Below, piece after piece: positions 8,382-17,361 of a stretch of DNA of 64,000 nucleotides (position 1 is the stretch's first letter; every line of letters starts with the position of its first letter). This stretch comes from RGIG3009 sp045648765 (GTDB lineage: Bacteria; Bacillota; Clostridia; Oscillospirales; Acutalibacteraceae). Under the pieces are notes generated by a model, which was not told the origin of the DNA, made no database searches, and saw only the letters and a program-made list of their open reading frames with translations. The position numbers and the translations under genes were made by a program. The stretch spans positions 8,475 through 72,474 of the forward strand of contig JAZROQ010000003.1 in assembly GCA_045648765.1 (NCBI GenBank), written 5' to 3'.

Positions 8382-10022
8382 TTATTGAGCAAACCGAATG
8401 GTATCAATCGCTTTTCCGTTTAGCGTAAACGTTACGGTGTCGCCCGATTTGGCAAAGGGAAGCAAATCGGATTTGGTAACAAGCACGGTGTATACGTTCG
8501 TGTCGTTTTCCAATTTCAGATAATACACGGTGTTTCCTTCCACCACCGCCGAAGTAATGTTGGCGATTACTCCGGTTACTTCCGGTTTTTCTTCTTCGGG
8601 CGTTGTGGGAAGATTTTCGGTTTTGAGTTTCGAAATATAATCTGCTCGCGCACTTTCCACCGAATTGCCGGTACCCACGATCTGATACTGATTCACGTCT
8701 ACAAAGGCATACATTTTAACAAGCCCCGCACCGTCTTTCAGCGACATAAAATACGTGGGTCTGTCCGAAACGTTCAACAAAAGCGGGAACGTTGCGGAAT
8801 AAGAAAGGTGTTGCACTTGTCCTTCGGCAGAACTCATGGCGGAATATTCCTCGGCACCGGGAATGGTATAAAACTTCGTTTCTTTGGTGCGCAAATTCAC
8901 CAACACAAAACCCACGTTGGATTCGTCGCTGGTAACCGAGGTCATACCGGTGTACAAATATACGTCGTCGTCCAACGCCAAATAATTGTAACCGTCGGTG
9001 GGTTGCAGCACCCCGCGTTGACCGAAAATCGAGTTAAGGAACCCCGAACGGTATTTGCCGTTATAAATCAGTTGTTGTTCCACCATATACGAATCGAACA
9101 CTTGGTCGATCCAGGTAGGCACCTCGTCAAGCGCATAATAATTGCTTTCGCCGGTTTGCGCATTCATAAGAATCACACCGTCAATATCGCTGCCGCTCCA
9201 AAAACCGATTTTAAAATCAATCACCGACGCCACCCAAAACGGTGTGCCGTTGTCGTCGATTTCAAACGAAATGTTATCAAAAATCTTGGTGGGATATTTA
9301 AACCGAAGCGCACGGTTAAGGTCGCGCATAAAATATTCGCTGTCGGCATATTTAATGCCGTTTTCAAGCCGTACCAGTTCGGTTTCTTGCGTGGTCATAT
9401 CCACAGTGATATAGGCGGGAATACCTTCTTGGCGGTTGTTAAACCATTTGATAATATCGCCGTACATCAAAGGTGTCACCCGCACGGGTTTTCCTTTGTA
9501 GTTAATTTGTGTGTAAATCTCTTCAATTTCAAACTGCGAAACCAAATCCGCCATTTCGCCCAGCTTGCGTTGTCCCAAGCGGGAAGCGGTGTCGCGGTCA
9601 ACCACGGGTATTTGGTCTTGACTGATTTCGGCAACGTCTTCAATAAAATCGCCGTCTTGAAGGGTGATCAGTTGGTTATATGCTTTGGCGTTAAAAATCT
9701 CGGCGCCCACAATCGAAGCTCCCACGCTTAAAACCGCAATCACCAACACCAAAAGCAACGCCGCTTTGATCGGTTTGCCAAATGCTTTCAGTGTCAAACG
9801 CGGCACACCCGCCACTTTGTCCGGGTTTTTATTGTCGCGCAAAAAAGCCACCACTTGCGAAAAAGCATTGATTACCACGGCAATAATAATCGAAAAGGTA
9901 ACAAAGCTCCAAAACTCTTTACTTTGCAAGTGAATGGGCGGCAACACAAAATAGTAATACCCGCCGATAACCAGCAACGTTATCAGCCATTTTAAAAGAG
10001 CAAACGGTACGCTTTTTTTCAT
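8382..10022 (-). CDS. Membrane-anchored protein of unknown function (546 aa)
   Basis: I do not recognise this protein. Three hydrophobic segments are visible in the first ~125 residues (around LLKWLITLLVIGGYYYFVLP, FVTFSIIIAVVINAF and ALLLVLVIAVLSVGAS). About 420 mostly soluble residues follow, and their acidic patches and lack of further spans suggest exposure outside the membrane. The C-terminal ~70 residues (VTGVIANITSAVVEGNTVYYLKL onward) look like a small beta-barrel. GGAGG precedes the ATG and the MATE gene ends 24 nt upstream, so the two are probably co-transcribed. No enzyme motif was found. Confidence 0.75.
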   Translation of the reverse strand: MKKSVPFALLKWLITLLVIGGYYYFVLPPIHLQSKEFWSFVTFSIIIAVVINAFSQVVAFLRDNKNPDKVAGVPRLTLKAFGKPIKAALLLVLVIAVLSVGASIVGAEIFNAKAYNQLITLQDGDFIEDVAEISQDQIPVVDRDTASRLGQRKLGEMADLVSQFEIEEIYTQINYKGKPVRVTPLMYGDIIKWFNNRQEGIPAYITVDMTTQETELVRLENGIKYADSEYFMRDLNRALRFKYPTKIFDNISFEIDDNGTPFWVASVIDFKIGFWSGSDIDGVILMNAQTGESNYYALDEVPTWIDQVFDSYMVEQQLIYNGKYRSGFLNSIFGQRGVLQPTDGYNYLALDDDVYLYTGMTSVTSDESNVGFVLVNLRTKETKFYTIPGAEEYSAMSSAEGQVQHLSYSATFPLLLNVSDRPTYFMSLKDGAGLVKMYAFVDVNQYQIVGTGNSVESARADYISKLKTENLPTTPEEEKPEVTGVIANITSAVVEGNTVYYLKLENDTNVYTVLVTKSDLLPFAKSGDTVTFTLNGKAIDTIRFAQ

Positions 10023-10046
10023 AATAAAACCTCCAAAAAAATTTTT

Positions 10047-11387
10047 TTAATGGTATTCCGGCAATGTTTTTTTCCAATTGCCGCTTACATACAAAATAAC
10101 GTTAAGTGTCGCTTCCAACCCCCACGAAATCACCCACGCCAAATAAATGCCGTTCATACCGTAAAGCGGGGCAAGCCATACGGTAAGCAAAATACGTGTA
10201 ACTGCGCCAAAAGAGGTGGCAATATACAGCAGTTTCATGGCGCCGATACCGCGGCAAAACGCGTGGAATAAGCTGTTAAGCGAGTTTACCATGGCAAACG
10301 GCAAAAAGATTCGCGCAAAATCCACGGCATACCCCAGCGCCACATTGTCGGGTACCGTGCCGAAAAACAACCGACAAATCGGTTCGGCAAACACTGCGCT
10401 CACCACAACAAACGGTGCCGAAAGCAAAAATCCTTGCAAAAATCCCACGCGAACACTGCGGCGAAGATTGTGATATTGCCGCGCACCCACGCTTTGCGCC
10501 ACGTAGTTGGTAAGTGTTTTGGAAGAGTTTTGGTAAACGCCGGTGTTAATTTCGAAAAACCGCATCACTACCGAAAAACCGGCGGTGGCACTGCTGCCCA
10601 GCACGTTAACAAACGGCGAAATTAAAAACGAGGCAAAATACATGGTCATCTGTTGAGCAATGGTCGGCAGTGAAAACCGCAACGCCGCGCGGGTGTCGGC
10701 AAACCCCCACACCACTTTTTCGTTTTGAACATTCAATGTTACAAAATAGCGGCGCAGTTGCCACCACAGTAACGCACAAGAAATAACGCCCGTCACGGCA
10801 GGAACCGCCGCCAACCCGACAATGCCCATGCCCCATGTTCCCACGGCAAGCAAGTTGCCGAAAACGTGTAAAACCCCTGTCAACAACGACACAATCAGCG
10901 GAAAGGCGCTGACCCCCAATGCGTGTAGCACACACGTAAAAGCAAACGTTATCAACGACAGCGGCAGCCCGCCAATGTAAATGGCAAAATAGGTGGCGGC
11001 ATCGTCCAACACTTTTTCGTCGGTGTTGAGCATCCGCAAAATCGGATAGCGAAAGGCAATGGACACGGCCGATAACACCAAAAGCAACACCGCCGAAAAC
11101 ACCAAAAAGTTGTATGCGGCGGTTTTAAAACGCTTTACATCGCTCGAGCCGAACAACTGCGCCAAATAAATGCACACACCGTTAGTATACCCCCACGATG
11201 CCGAAGAAATCAGCGTGATAAACCCGCTGCCGGCACCCACAGCCGCCAAACCGTCACTGCCCAAAAAGCGTCCTGCGATCATGGTGTTTATCAGCTGCGA
11301 ACTTTGTGTCAGCAAACCCGAAAGCACAATCGGTATGGCAAACAAAATAAAGGTTTTATAAATATTCCCCTCGATTAACCGCCGCAT
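10047..11387 (-). CDS. MATE family efflux transporter
   Basis: This 446-aa protein has about twelve predicted membrane spans in two homologous halves. The first half begins with the family pattern FAIPIVLSGLLTQSSQLINTM followed by GRFLGSDGLAAVG. Family members export cationic drugs or metabolites by Na+ or H+ antiport. It is only 36 nt downstream of the nudix gene and 24 nt upstream of the unknown membrane protein gene, suggesting one operon. The substrate is unknown. Confidence 0.9.
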   Translation of the reverse strand: MRRLIEGNIYKTFILFAIPIVLSGLLTQSSQLINTMIAGRFLGSDGLAAVGAGSGFITLISSASWGYTNGVCIYLAQLFGSSDVKRFKTAAYNFLVFSAVLLLVLSAVSIAFRYPILRMLNTDEKVLDDAATYFAIYIGGLPLSLITFAFTCVLHALGVSAFPLIVSLLTGVLHVFGNLLAVGTWGMGIVGLAAVPAVTGVISCALLWWQLRRYFVTLNVQNEKVVWGFADTRAALRFSLPTIAQQMTMYFASFLISPFVNVLGSSATAGFSVVMRFFEINTGVYQNSSKTLTNYVAQSVGARQYHNLRRSVRVGFLQGFLLSAPFVVVSAVFAEPICRLFFGTVPDNVALGYAVDFARIFLPFAMVNSLNSLFHAFCRGIGAMKLLYIATSFGAVTRILLTVWLAPLYGMNGIYLAWVISWGLEATLNVILYVSGNWKKTLPEYH

Positions 11388-11423
11388 GGTTTTCTCCTTT
11401 CACAAAACGTGGAATCCCTTTGC

Positions 11424-11963
11424 TTATTTTTGCAAAAGCGCTGCTACTTTCAACACCAATGCTTGGGTTTTCCCATCGGGGATTTCCCCGTCAAGCACCA
11501 TGCGTACCGCTTTGTCAAGCTCGATACGCTCAATTTGCAAAAATTCGTCTTCGTCGGGGTCGGTGTCACCAAACGATAACCCTGTCGCAAGGTACAACGT
11601 CAAAATTTCGTCGCAATACCCCGGTGCGGGATACAATTCTCCCAAAAACTGCACGTCTTGGGCAACTGCACCGGTTTCTTCGCGCAGTTCGCGAATGGCG
11701 GCAGAAAGTCGGTCTTCTTCTTTGCTGTCAAGCTTGCCTGCCGGCAACTCCAACAACACCTTGCCGTAGGGATGGCGGTATTGCCGCACAAACAACAACT
11801 CACGTTTGTCGGTCAGCGCCGCAATACAGACCCCGCCGTTGTGCTCAATCACTTCTCGTGTGGCGGTGTTTTCGTTGGGTAACCGCACCGTATCCACGCG
11901 CAAGTTCAAAATACGCCCCTCAAAATGCCGAACGGTAGAAAGGGTAGTTTCGTTTAAATTCAT
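11424..11963 (-). CDS. NUDIX hydrolase, ADP-ribose pyrophosphatase type
   Basis: This 179-aa NUDIX protein probably hydrolyses ADP-ribose to AMP and ribose-5-phosphate. The NUDIX box is complete: G-x5-E-x7-REL-x-EE-x-G, starting at GKLDSKEE and ending REETGA. The preceding YRHPYGKVLLELPAGK matches the ADP-ribose pyrophosphatase subfamily. A longer frame starts 54 bases upstream, but AAGGAG lies 8-9 nt before the ATG used here, and this leaves room for the divergent peptidase gene. Confidence 0.9.
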   Translation of the reverse strand: MNLNETTLSTVRHFEGRILNLRVDTVRLPNENTATREVIEHNGGVCIAALTDKRELLFVRQYRHPYGKVLLELPAGKLDSKEEDRLSAAIRELREETGAVAQDVQFLGELYPAPGYCDEILTLYLATGLSFGDTDPDEDEFLQIERIELDKAVRMVLDGEIPDGKTQALVLKVAALLQK

Positions 11964-12010
11964 AACACAGACTCCTTGCGAATAAGATAAGAAAAGATAG
12001 GGGGGATAAC

Positions 12011-12913
12011 ATGCCACGACTGATTAAACCGCAACCCATGGATTACGGTGCGGTGCGTGGCCTTTGCACCGCGCTTGGCAGTCGCTACCGTTTTTTACAA
12101 ACTGTGCCGCTTGGGCAAAGTGTGTTGCACCGCACCATTGGTGCTCTTTCGCTCGGTGCGGGTGACGAAACAGTGTTGATAGCGGCGGCGTTTCACGCCC
12201 AAGAATGGATGACCGCGTTTGTGTGTTTGCGGCTATGCGAAGATTTGTGCGATGCCATTGCCCACCACCGCCCCTTGGCAGGGTGGAACGTGCGCCGCGC
12301 CTTGCGTGACCGCCGTGTTTTGTTTGTCCCTTTGGTAAACCCCGATGGGGTGGAAATTGCCTTGCACGGTTGTGACAGTGCAGGCAAGTTTTGCCAAGCG
12401 GTAAAAAGCTTGGGCGGCAACATTCCCCGCCGTTGGCAAGCCAACGTACGAGGTGTCGATCTTAATCATAATTTTAATGCAGGTTTCGGAAAATTGCAAG
12501 TCGAAGAACGAAAAAAAGGCATCAACGGTCCCTCTGCACGGCAGTGGGGCGGTCCATTTGCCGAAAGTGAGCCCGAAACAGGGGTGCTCACTTCACTTTG
12601 TCGGCGCATACCGTTTCGACACGTGGTGGCATTGCATAGTCAAGGCGAGGAGATTTATTGGCAATACGGCGACAAAACACCACCCCATTCCTTGCTGATA
12701 GCACAGACGATGGCATCGGTTTCGGGGTATCGTGTGGCACACCCGACAGGGCTTGCTTCGCACGGCGGATTCAAAGATTGGTTCATAGAAACGTTTGCGC
12801 GACCGGGGTTTACCATCGAACTGGGTTGCGGCGAAAACCCGTTACCGTTGTCGGAGTTTGAAAGTGTCTACCAAAAAGCACAAGAAATGTTGTTAATTTC
12901 GGCGTTTATATAA
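12011..12913 (+). CDS. M14 family zinc carboxypeptidase-like protein
   Basis: This is a 300-aa metallopeptidase of the M14 family, probably of the branch that cleaves peptidoglycan stem peptides (gamma-D-glutamyl-meso-diaminopimelate peptidase type). Zinc ligands are seen in FHAQEW (HxxE) and in VALHSQGEE, the substrate arginine/asparagine region is DLNHNFNAGF, and the catalytic glutamate is in FTIELG. No signal peptide is evident, which suggests a cytoplasmic role in muropeptide recycling or spore-cortex chemistry; this is an inference. The divergent nudix start is only 47 nt away. Confidence 0.85.
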   Translation: MPRLIKPQPMDYGAVRGLCTALGSRYRFLQTVPLGQSVLHRTIGALSLGAGDETVLIAAAFHAQEWMTAFVCLRLCEDLCDAIAHHRPLAGWNVRRALRDRRVLFVPLVNPDGVEIALHGCDSAGKFCQAVKSLGGNIPRRWQANVRGVDLNHNFNAGFGKLQVEERKKGINGPSARQWGGPFAESEPETGVLTSLCRRIPFRHVVALHSQGEEIYWQYGDKTPPHSLLIAQTMASVSGYRVAHPTGLASHGGFKDWFIETFARPGFTIELGCGENPLPLSEFESVYQKAQEMLLISAFI

Positions 12914-12921
12914 CATAATTC

Positions 12922-12950
12922 TTGAATTTTTCGAAGAAATATTGTATACT
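12922..12950 (+). promoter_or_regulatory. Promoter of the rnf operon
   Basis: TTGAAT, a 17-nt spacer and TATACT are found about 34 nt before the GTG of the first gene. Confidence 0.8.
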
Positions 12951-12984
12951 GTACCTTGGTTAGGCACAAAGGGGAGGGATTGGC

Positions 12985-13356
12985 GTGAAACGGAGATTTC
13001 ACCGCGCCGATGCGGTTGTGTTGGCGTTCACGGCAATCGCTGCCGTGTTGTGTTTGGTTTGGCTTATTTCTCCGCGTTCTTCCGGCACGCAGGTGGCGGT
13101 TGCCTCACCCGCAGGCGAGGCGCGATATTCGCTGTCTATCCCCGCACAATTTGTGGTGGCGGGTGCCGATGGACATACTGTCACTGTCAAAATCGAAAGA
13201 GGCCGCGTGCGCGTTGCGCAAAGCGATTGTCCTGACAAAGTGTGTGTCAACAGCGGTTGGCTTTCGCAATCCGGACAAGCTGCGGTGTGTGTTCCCGCTG
13301 CGGTAACGGTGCGGGTTGTGGGCGGCACTGCCGACATCGACGGGGTGACAGCATGA
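12985..13356 (+). CDS. NusG domain II-containing protein
   Basis: This is a 123-aa protein with one N-terminal membrane anchor (VVLAFTAIAAVLCLVWLI) and an extracytoplasmic NusG domain II-like fold. The family hallmark is the cysteine motif SDCPDKVCVNSGWL with a third cysteine in AAVCVP. Such proteins are regularly encoded just before Gx-transporter and rnf genes in Clostridia, as here. The biochemical function is unknown. GTG start with GGGGAGGG upstream. Confidence 0.88.
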   Translation: MKRRFHRADAVVLAFTAIAAVLCLVWLISPRSSGTQVAVASPAGEARYSLSIPAQFVVAGADGHTVTVKIERGRVRVAQSDCPDKVCVNSGWLSQSGQAAVCVPAAVTVRVVGGTADIDGVTA

Positions 13357-13850
13357 AAACAGCGGTCAAACAATGGACATTGGCAGGTGTTTTTTCTGCG
13401 TTGGCGGTGGCTTTGTCGGCGCTCGAAAGTATGTTGCCGCCTTTGCCAGTGGCGGGTGCCAAATTGGGCCTTGCCAATTTGGCGGTTATGGCGGCACTGC
13501 TTGCGGTTTCGTTGCCGTGTGCGGCGGGGGTTACCGCTGTCAAAATTGGTTTTGCGTTGTTTCGCGGTCCGCTTGCTTTTGCCATGAGCGCCGCAGGCAG
13601 TGTGCTTTCGTTGGTGGCCATGGCGGTTGTTTACCGCCTGTGTCGGGACAAGCTTTCGTGTTTAAGCTTGGGTCTTGTCGGCGCCGTGATGCACAATGCA
13701 GGGCAATGGATCATGGCATACGTACTGCTTGGCAAAGCCATGGTGTACTATGCACCGCTTCTGTTTTTAATGTCGATACCGGCAGGCTTGTTAACCGGTC
13801 TTACCGTATCGCTTCTCAAACCATATCTGGAAAACATAACGAAAGGATGA
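13353..13850 (+). CDS. Gx transporter family membrane protein (heptaprenyl diphosphate synthase component I-like)
   Basis: This 165-aa protein has about five membrane segments and belongs to the family labelled Hpre_diP_synt_I or Gx transporter, named for its many glycines (AKLGLANLAVMAALLA, GVMHNAGQW-like region GAVMHNAGQWIMAY). The family resembles ECF S-components, so a role in small-molecule uptake is possible. The ATG overlaps the preceding stop as ATGA. A longer frame exists upstream but runs through the preceding gene and has no ribosome binding site. Confidence 0.85.
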   Translation: MKTAVKQWTLAGVFSALAVALSALESMLPPLPVAGAKLGLANLAVMAALLAVSLPCAAGVTAVKIGFALFRGPLAFAMSAAGSVLSLVAMAVVYRLCRDKLSCLSLGLVGAVMHNAGQWIMAYVLLGKAMVYYAPLLFLMSIPAGLLTGLTVSLLKPYLENITKG

Positions 13851-13852
13851 GT

Positions 13853-15175
13853 ATGTTGTTTTCTGCGTTGATTCACAAACCGCGCGGCGGTGTTCATCCG
13901 CCGCACCGCAAACATACTGCCGAATGTGAAACCGTGGTAATGCCCACCCCCGAAAAGGTGCTCATTGCCATGTCACAGCATTTGGGCGCGCCGTGTATTC
14001 CCACCGTTAAGGTAGGGGACACGGTCGAAGTCGGTCAAATTGTCGGCGATAGCGAAGCACCGCTTTCCGCACCGATTCACAGCAGTGTTTCGGGCACGGT
14101 AACGGGGCTTAAAGAATTGTTGTTACCTGCCGGTCGCACCACCATGGCATTGGAAATTACGTCGGACGGTGAAAACCGTGTGCACAGCAGTGTGGTACCG
14201 CCGCAAGTCAACACGTACGAAGAATTTATCGCCGCGGTGCGCGCTTCGGGCTTGGTTGGTCTTGGCGGTGCGGGTTTCCCCACACACATCAAACTCAACC
14301 CCAAAAACCGCGATGCCATCGACACCGTCATTATCAACGCGGCAGAATGCGAACCGTATATCACCACCGACTACCGCGAATGTATGGAAAATTCGTGGGA
14401 TATCGTGTCGGGTGTGCATACGGTTATGGAATTTTTGGGCGCTGCGCGGGTGCTCATTGCGGTCGAACGCAACAAACCCGCCGCCATTGCCGAACTTTCG
14501 CGCATTGCGGCTTCGGTCAGCACGCCCACCCGCAAAGTAACGGTCAAACCGCTTCCCACACGGTATCCGCAAGGCGCCGAAAAGGTGCTGATTGCGGCGT
14601 GTACCGGTCGTCGCGTGCCGGAGGGCGGGCTTCCTTCCGATGTAGGTTGCGTGGTAATGAACGTCACGTCGGTTTCGGTGCTTTCCCGCTATTTAAAAAC
14701 CGGTATGCCGCTGGTTACCAAACGCATTACGGTGGACGGTTCGGCGGTGGAAAAACCGCAAAACCTGCAAGTGGTGTTGGGAACACCCATCCGCGATATT
14801 TTGGAATTTGTCGGGCTTAAAAAACCGGTCCGCAAACTCTTGTTTGGCGGTCCCATGATGGGCCTTGCCCTGATGAACGATGAACTGCCTTTGCTCAAAC
14901 AAAACAACGCCATTTTGGCATTGGCAGAAGAAGACGTGGTCGAAATCCCCGCTTCGACGTGCATTCGTTGCGGTCGGTGCGTAGACGTGTGTCCCATGCA
15001 ACTGCTTCCCACGTCGATTACCAAAGCATACTACGCCGGCAATCTGGAAGAACTCAAACGTCTGTCCACCATGACGTGCATGGAATGTGGCAGTTGCTCG
15101 TTCTCGTGTCCCGCGCATCGTCCGATCTTGCAAACCATTCGCATGGCAAAAGATATTTTGCGGGCGGCGAAATAG
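13853..15175 (+). CDS. rnfC: Rnf complex subunit C
   Basis: This is the 440-aa peripheral subunit of the Rnf complex that carries the NAD(H)/FMN site and accepts electrons. Visible features are GLGGAGFPTHIKL (nucleotide-binding glycine-rich loop), NAAECEPYITTDY, and near the C-terminus two 4Fe-4S motifs, CIRCGRCVDVCP and CMECGSCSFSCP. Two ATGs six bases apart are possible. I chose the second, which lies 5 nt after AAGGA. The first gene of the rnfCDGEAB set follows the Gx transporter by 2 nt. Confidence 0.96.
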   Translation: MLFSALIHKPRGGVHPPHRKHTAECETVVMPTPEKVLIAMSQHLGAPCIPTVKVGDTVEVGQIVGDSEAPLSAPIHSSVSGTVTGLKELLLPAGRTTMALEITSDGENRVHSSVVPPQVNTYEEFIAAVRASGLVGLGGAGFPTHIKLNPKNRDAIDTVIINAAECEPYITTDYRECMENSWDIVSGVHTVMEFLGAARVLIAVERNKPAAIAELSRIAASVSTPTRKVTVKPLPTRYPQGAEKVLIAACTGRRVPEGGLPSDVGCVVMNVTSVSVLSRYLKTGMPLVTKRITVDGSAVEKPQNLQVVLGTPIRDILEFVGLKKPVRKLLFGGPMMGLALMNDELPLLKQNNAILALAEEDVVEIPASTCIRCGRCVDVCPMQLLPTSITKAYYAGNLEELKRLSTMTCMECGSCSFSCPAHRPILQTIRMAKDILRAAK

Positions 15176-15186
15176 GAGGGTTAACA

Positions 15187-16137
15187 ATGGAAAAACAACC
15201 GTTATTGGTTTCCTCATCTCCGCACCTGCACTGCGGTATGAACACGCGCGATATCATGCGCGACGTTGTCATTGCACTGATTCCCGCTTTGGTGGCTTCG
15301 GTGTGGTTGTTCGGTTTTCGTGCACTTGCGGTGCAAATCGTTTGTGTCGGCGCCGCTATGGCGTCGGAATATGTCAGCCGCCTTGTCATGAAACGTCCCC
15401 AAACAGTGGGCGACCTTTCGTGTGTCGTGACAGGTCTGTTGCTCAGCTTTAACCTGCCTGTCACCATTCCGCTGTGGCAAGCCGCCCTTGGCAGCATTGC
15501 CGCTATTGTGGTTGCCAAGCAAATGTTTGGCGGCTTGGGTCAAAACTTTGTCAATCCCGCGCTTGTTGGACGTATCGTGCTGATGGGCAGCTTCCCTGCC
15601 GAAATGAACGACTGGGTAGTTCCGCTTTCGTGGCTTGGCAAAACCGATGCTGTTACCGGTGCCACACCGCTTGCCTTGTTGGCAGATGGTGCCGCCACCG
15701 ATATCGACCCGTTACAACTGTTGTTTGGGTTGCGCGGCGGTTGCTTGGGCGAAACGTGCGTTGCCGCGTTGTTGCTTGGCGGCATTTACTTAATCGCGCG
15801 CCACATTATCAGCCCTCTCATTCCCGTAACGTATCTTGCAACGGTGTTTGTGCTCACGTGGTTGCTTGGTTCCAATCCGGTCGTTCACGTGCTTTCGGGC
15901 GGTTTGGTAATTGGTGCGGTGTTCATGGCAACCGACTATGCCACGTGCCCCATCAACAAACTAGGCAAATTTGTTTATGCCATCGGTTGCGGTCTTATCA
16001 CCGTGCTGATTCGGTTGTACGGCTCGTTGCCCGAAGGGGTATCGTTTGCCATTGTCATTATGAACATCTTAACGCCTCTGATTGAAAAAGTGACGCATCC
16101 GCGTCCGTTTGGCAGCAAAAAGGCGGTGCGCTCATGA
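15187..16137 (+). CDS. rnfD: Rnf complex subunit D
   Basis: This is a 316-aa integral membrane subunit with about nine to ten spans that carries covalently bound FMN. The flavin attachment motif is DAVTGATPLA, matching Dxx(S/T)GAT, with the FMN on the last threonine. The N-terminal SSPHLHCGMNTRDIMRDV is typical of RnfD/NqrB. AGGAGG precedes the ATG. Confidence 0.96.
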   Translation: MEKQPLLVSSSPHLHCGMNTRDIMRDVVIALIPALVASVWLFGFRALAVQIVCVGAAMASEYVSRLVMKRPQTVGDLSCVVTGLLLSFNLPVTIPLWQAALGSIAAIVVAKQMFGGLGQNFVNPALVGRIVLMGSFPAEMNDWVVPLSWLGKTDAVTGATPLALLADGAATDIDPLQLLFGLRGGCLGETCVAALLLGGIYLIARHIISPLIPVTYLATVFVLTWLLGSNPVVHVLSGGLVIGAVFMATDYATCPINKLGKFVYAIGCGLITVLIRLYGSLPEGVSFAIVIMNILTPLIEKVTHPRPFGSKKAVRS

Positions 16138-16676
16138 AACGGTTAAAAGAAATTTTGGTTTGCGCTTTGGCGCTTATGCTTATCAGCGGGGTTGTCACCG
16201 CCGCCTTGGCGGGCACCAATGCCCTGACCAAAGGTGAAATCCAACGCCAAAACGACGAAATTGCCACTGCGGCACGGCTGGAAGTAATGAAAGCCGACTC
16301 GTTTGAAAAAGCCACCGTAACGGTAAGCGGCGAAAAAACGGAATATTACAAAGCCGTTTCCAACGGAGCGGTCACAGGCTACGTTTTCACCGCACAATCG
16401 GCGGGAAAAAGCGCAGGACTTACCGTAATGACCGGCATTTCCAAAGACGGCAAAATCACCGGTGTCAAGGTGACAGAGCAAAACGAAACCGCCGGTTATG
16501 TCGACAAAGTTATCAAAGCGGGTTTTCTCCAATCGTTTGAGGGTCAACCCGCAGTCGAACTCAAACTCGGCAGTCAAGTCGATGCGGTTTCCCAAGCCAC
16601 TAAAACCTCGTCGGGTATTTGCAAAGCCGTCAACAAAGCCATTGCGGCTTACCAAGCAGTAAAGGAGGGTGCCTGA
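16134..16676 (+). CDS. rnfG: Rnf complex subunit G
   Basis: This 180-aa subunit has one N-terminal membrane anchor and an extracytoplasmic FMN-binding domain that carries a covalently attached flavin. The attachment motif reads DAVSQATKTS, with Q where most family members have G in the Dxx(S/T)gAT pattern; the D, A and T are kept. It overlaps rnfD by 4 nt. The flavin transferase ApbE needed for maturation is not encoded in this window. Confidence 0.94.
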   Translation: MKRLKEILVCALALMLISGVVTAALAGTNALTKGEIQRQNDEIATAARLEVMKADSFEKATVTVSGEKTEYYKAVSNGAVTGYVFTAQSAGKSAGLTVMTGISKDGKITGVKVTEQNETAGYVDKVIKAGFLQSFEGQPAVELKLGSQVDAVSQATKTSSGICKAVNKAIAAYQAVKEGA

Positions 16677-16677
16677 A

Positions 16678-17361
16678 ATGAGTAACGCCTACTGGAACGC
16701 CTTTTCCAAAGGCATCATCAAAGAAAACCCCACCTTCCGTTTGGTGCTGGGCACCTGCCCGACACTGGCAGTCACCACCGCCGCCTTCAACGGTTTGGGC
16801 ATGGGTGCGGCGGCATCGTTTGTGCTGATTTGTTCCAACATCGTTATTTCGCTGTTGCGCAAAGTCATTCCGAGCAAAGTGCGCTTGCCCGCCTACATTG
16901 TTATCATTGCCGGGTTTACCACCATGGTACAAATGCTGGTCAAAGCGTACTTGCCCGCCATTGACAAATCGCTCGGTATCTACTTACCGCTCATCGTGGT
17001 AAACTGCATTATTCTCGGTCGTGCCGAAGCATTTGCGGGTAAGAACTCGGTGGGACTTTCCGCGCTTGACGGACTGGGTATGGGCGTCGGTTTTACCGCT
17101 GCGCTGGTTATCATGGGCGGCATCCGCGAATTTTTGGGCAACGGCACCATCTTTGGTTGGCCCGAGGGCGGTCTTATTCCTGCCATTACCGTGTTTGTGC
17201 TACCTGCAGGCGGGTTTTTCGTGTTTGGTATGCTCATTTGGCTAACCAACAAGCTCTCGCAACGACTCGACGAAAACGCCACGCGCAAAGAACTCACCGC
17301 GTGCGCGGGATGCCCCATGGCTTCCCACTGCTCCAAAGAGGAGGGTGCCTGCCATGAATAA
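16678..17361 (+). CDS. rnfE: Rnf complex subunit E
   Basis: This 227-aa membrane subunit has six predicted spans and is homologous to RnfA. Typical stretches are NPTFRLVLGTCPTLAVT and IYLPLIVVNCIILGRAEAFA; cysteines in the half-channel motifs (GTCP, VNC) are ligands of the membrane Fe-S cluster shared with RnfA. The last 20 residues form a hydrophilic tail with four cysteines (C209, C212, C218, C225), beyond the part needed for the fold. AAGGAGGG lies before the ATG, which is 9 nt inside a longer frame. Confidence 0.95.
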   Translation: MSNAYWNAFSKGIIKENPTFRLVLGTCPTLAVTTAAFNGLGMGAAASFVLICSNIVISLLRKVIPSKVRLPAYIVIIAGFTTMVQMLVKAYLPAIDKSLGIYLPLIVVNCIILGRAEAFAGKNSVGLSALDGLGMGVGFTAALVIMGGIREFLGNGTIFGWPEGGLIPAITVFVLPAGGFFVFGMLIWLTNKLSQRLDENATRKELTACAGCPMASHCSKEEGACHE

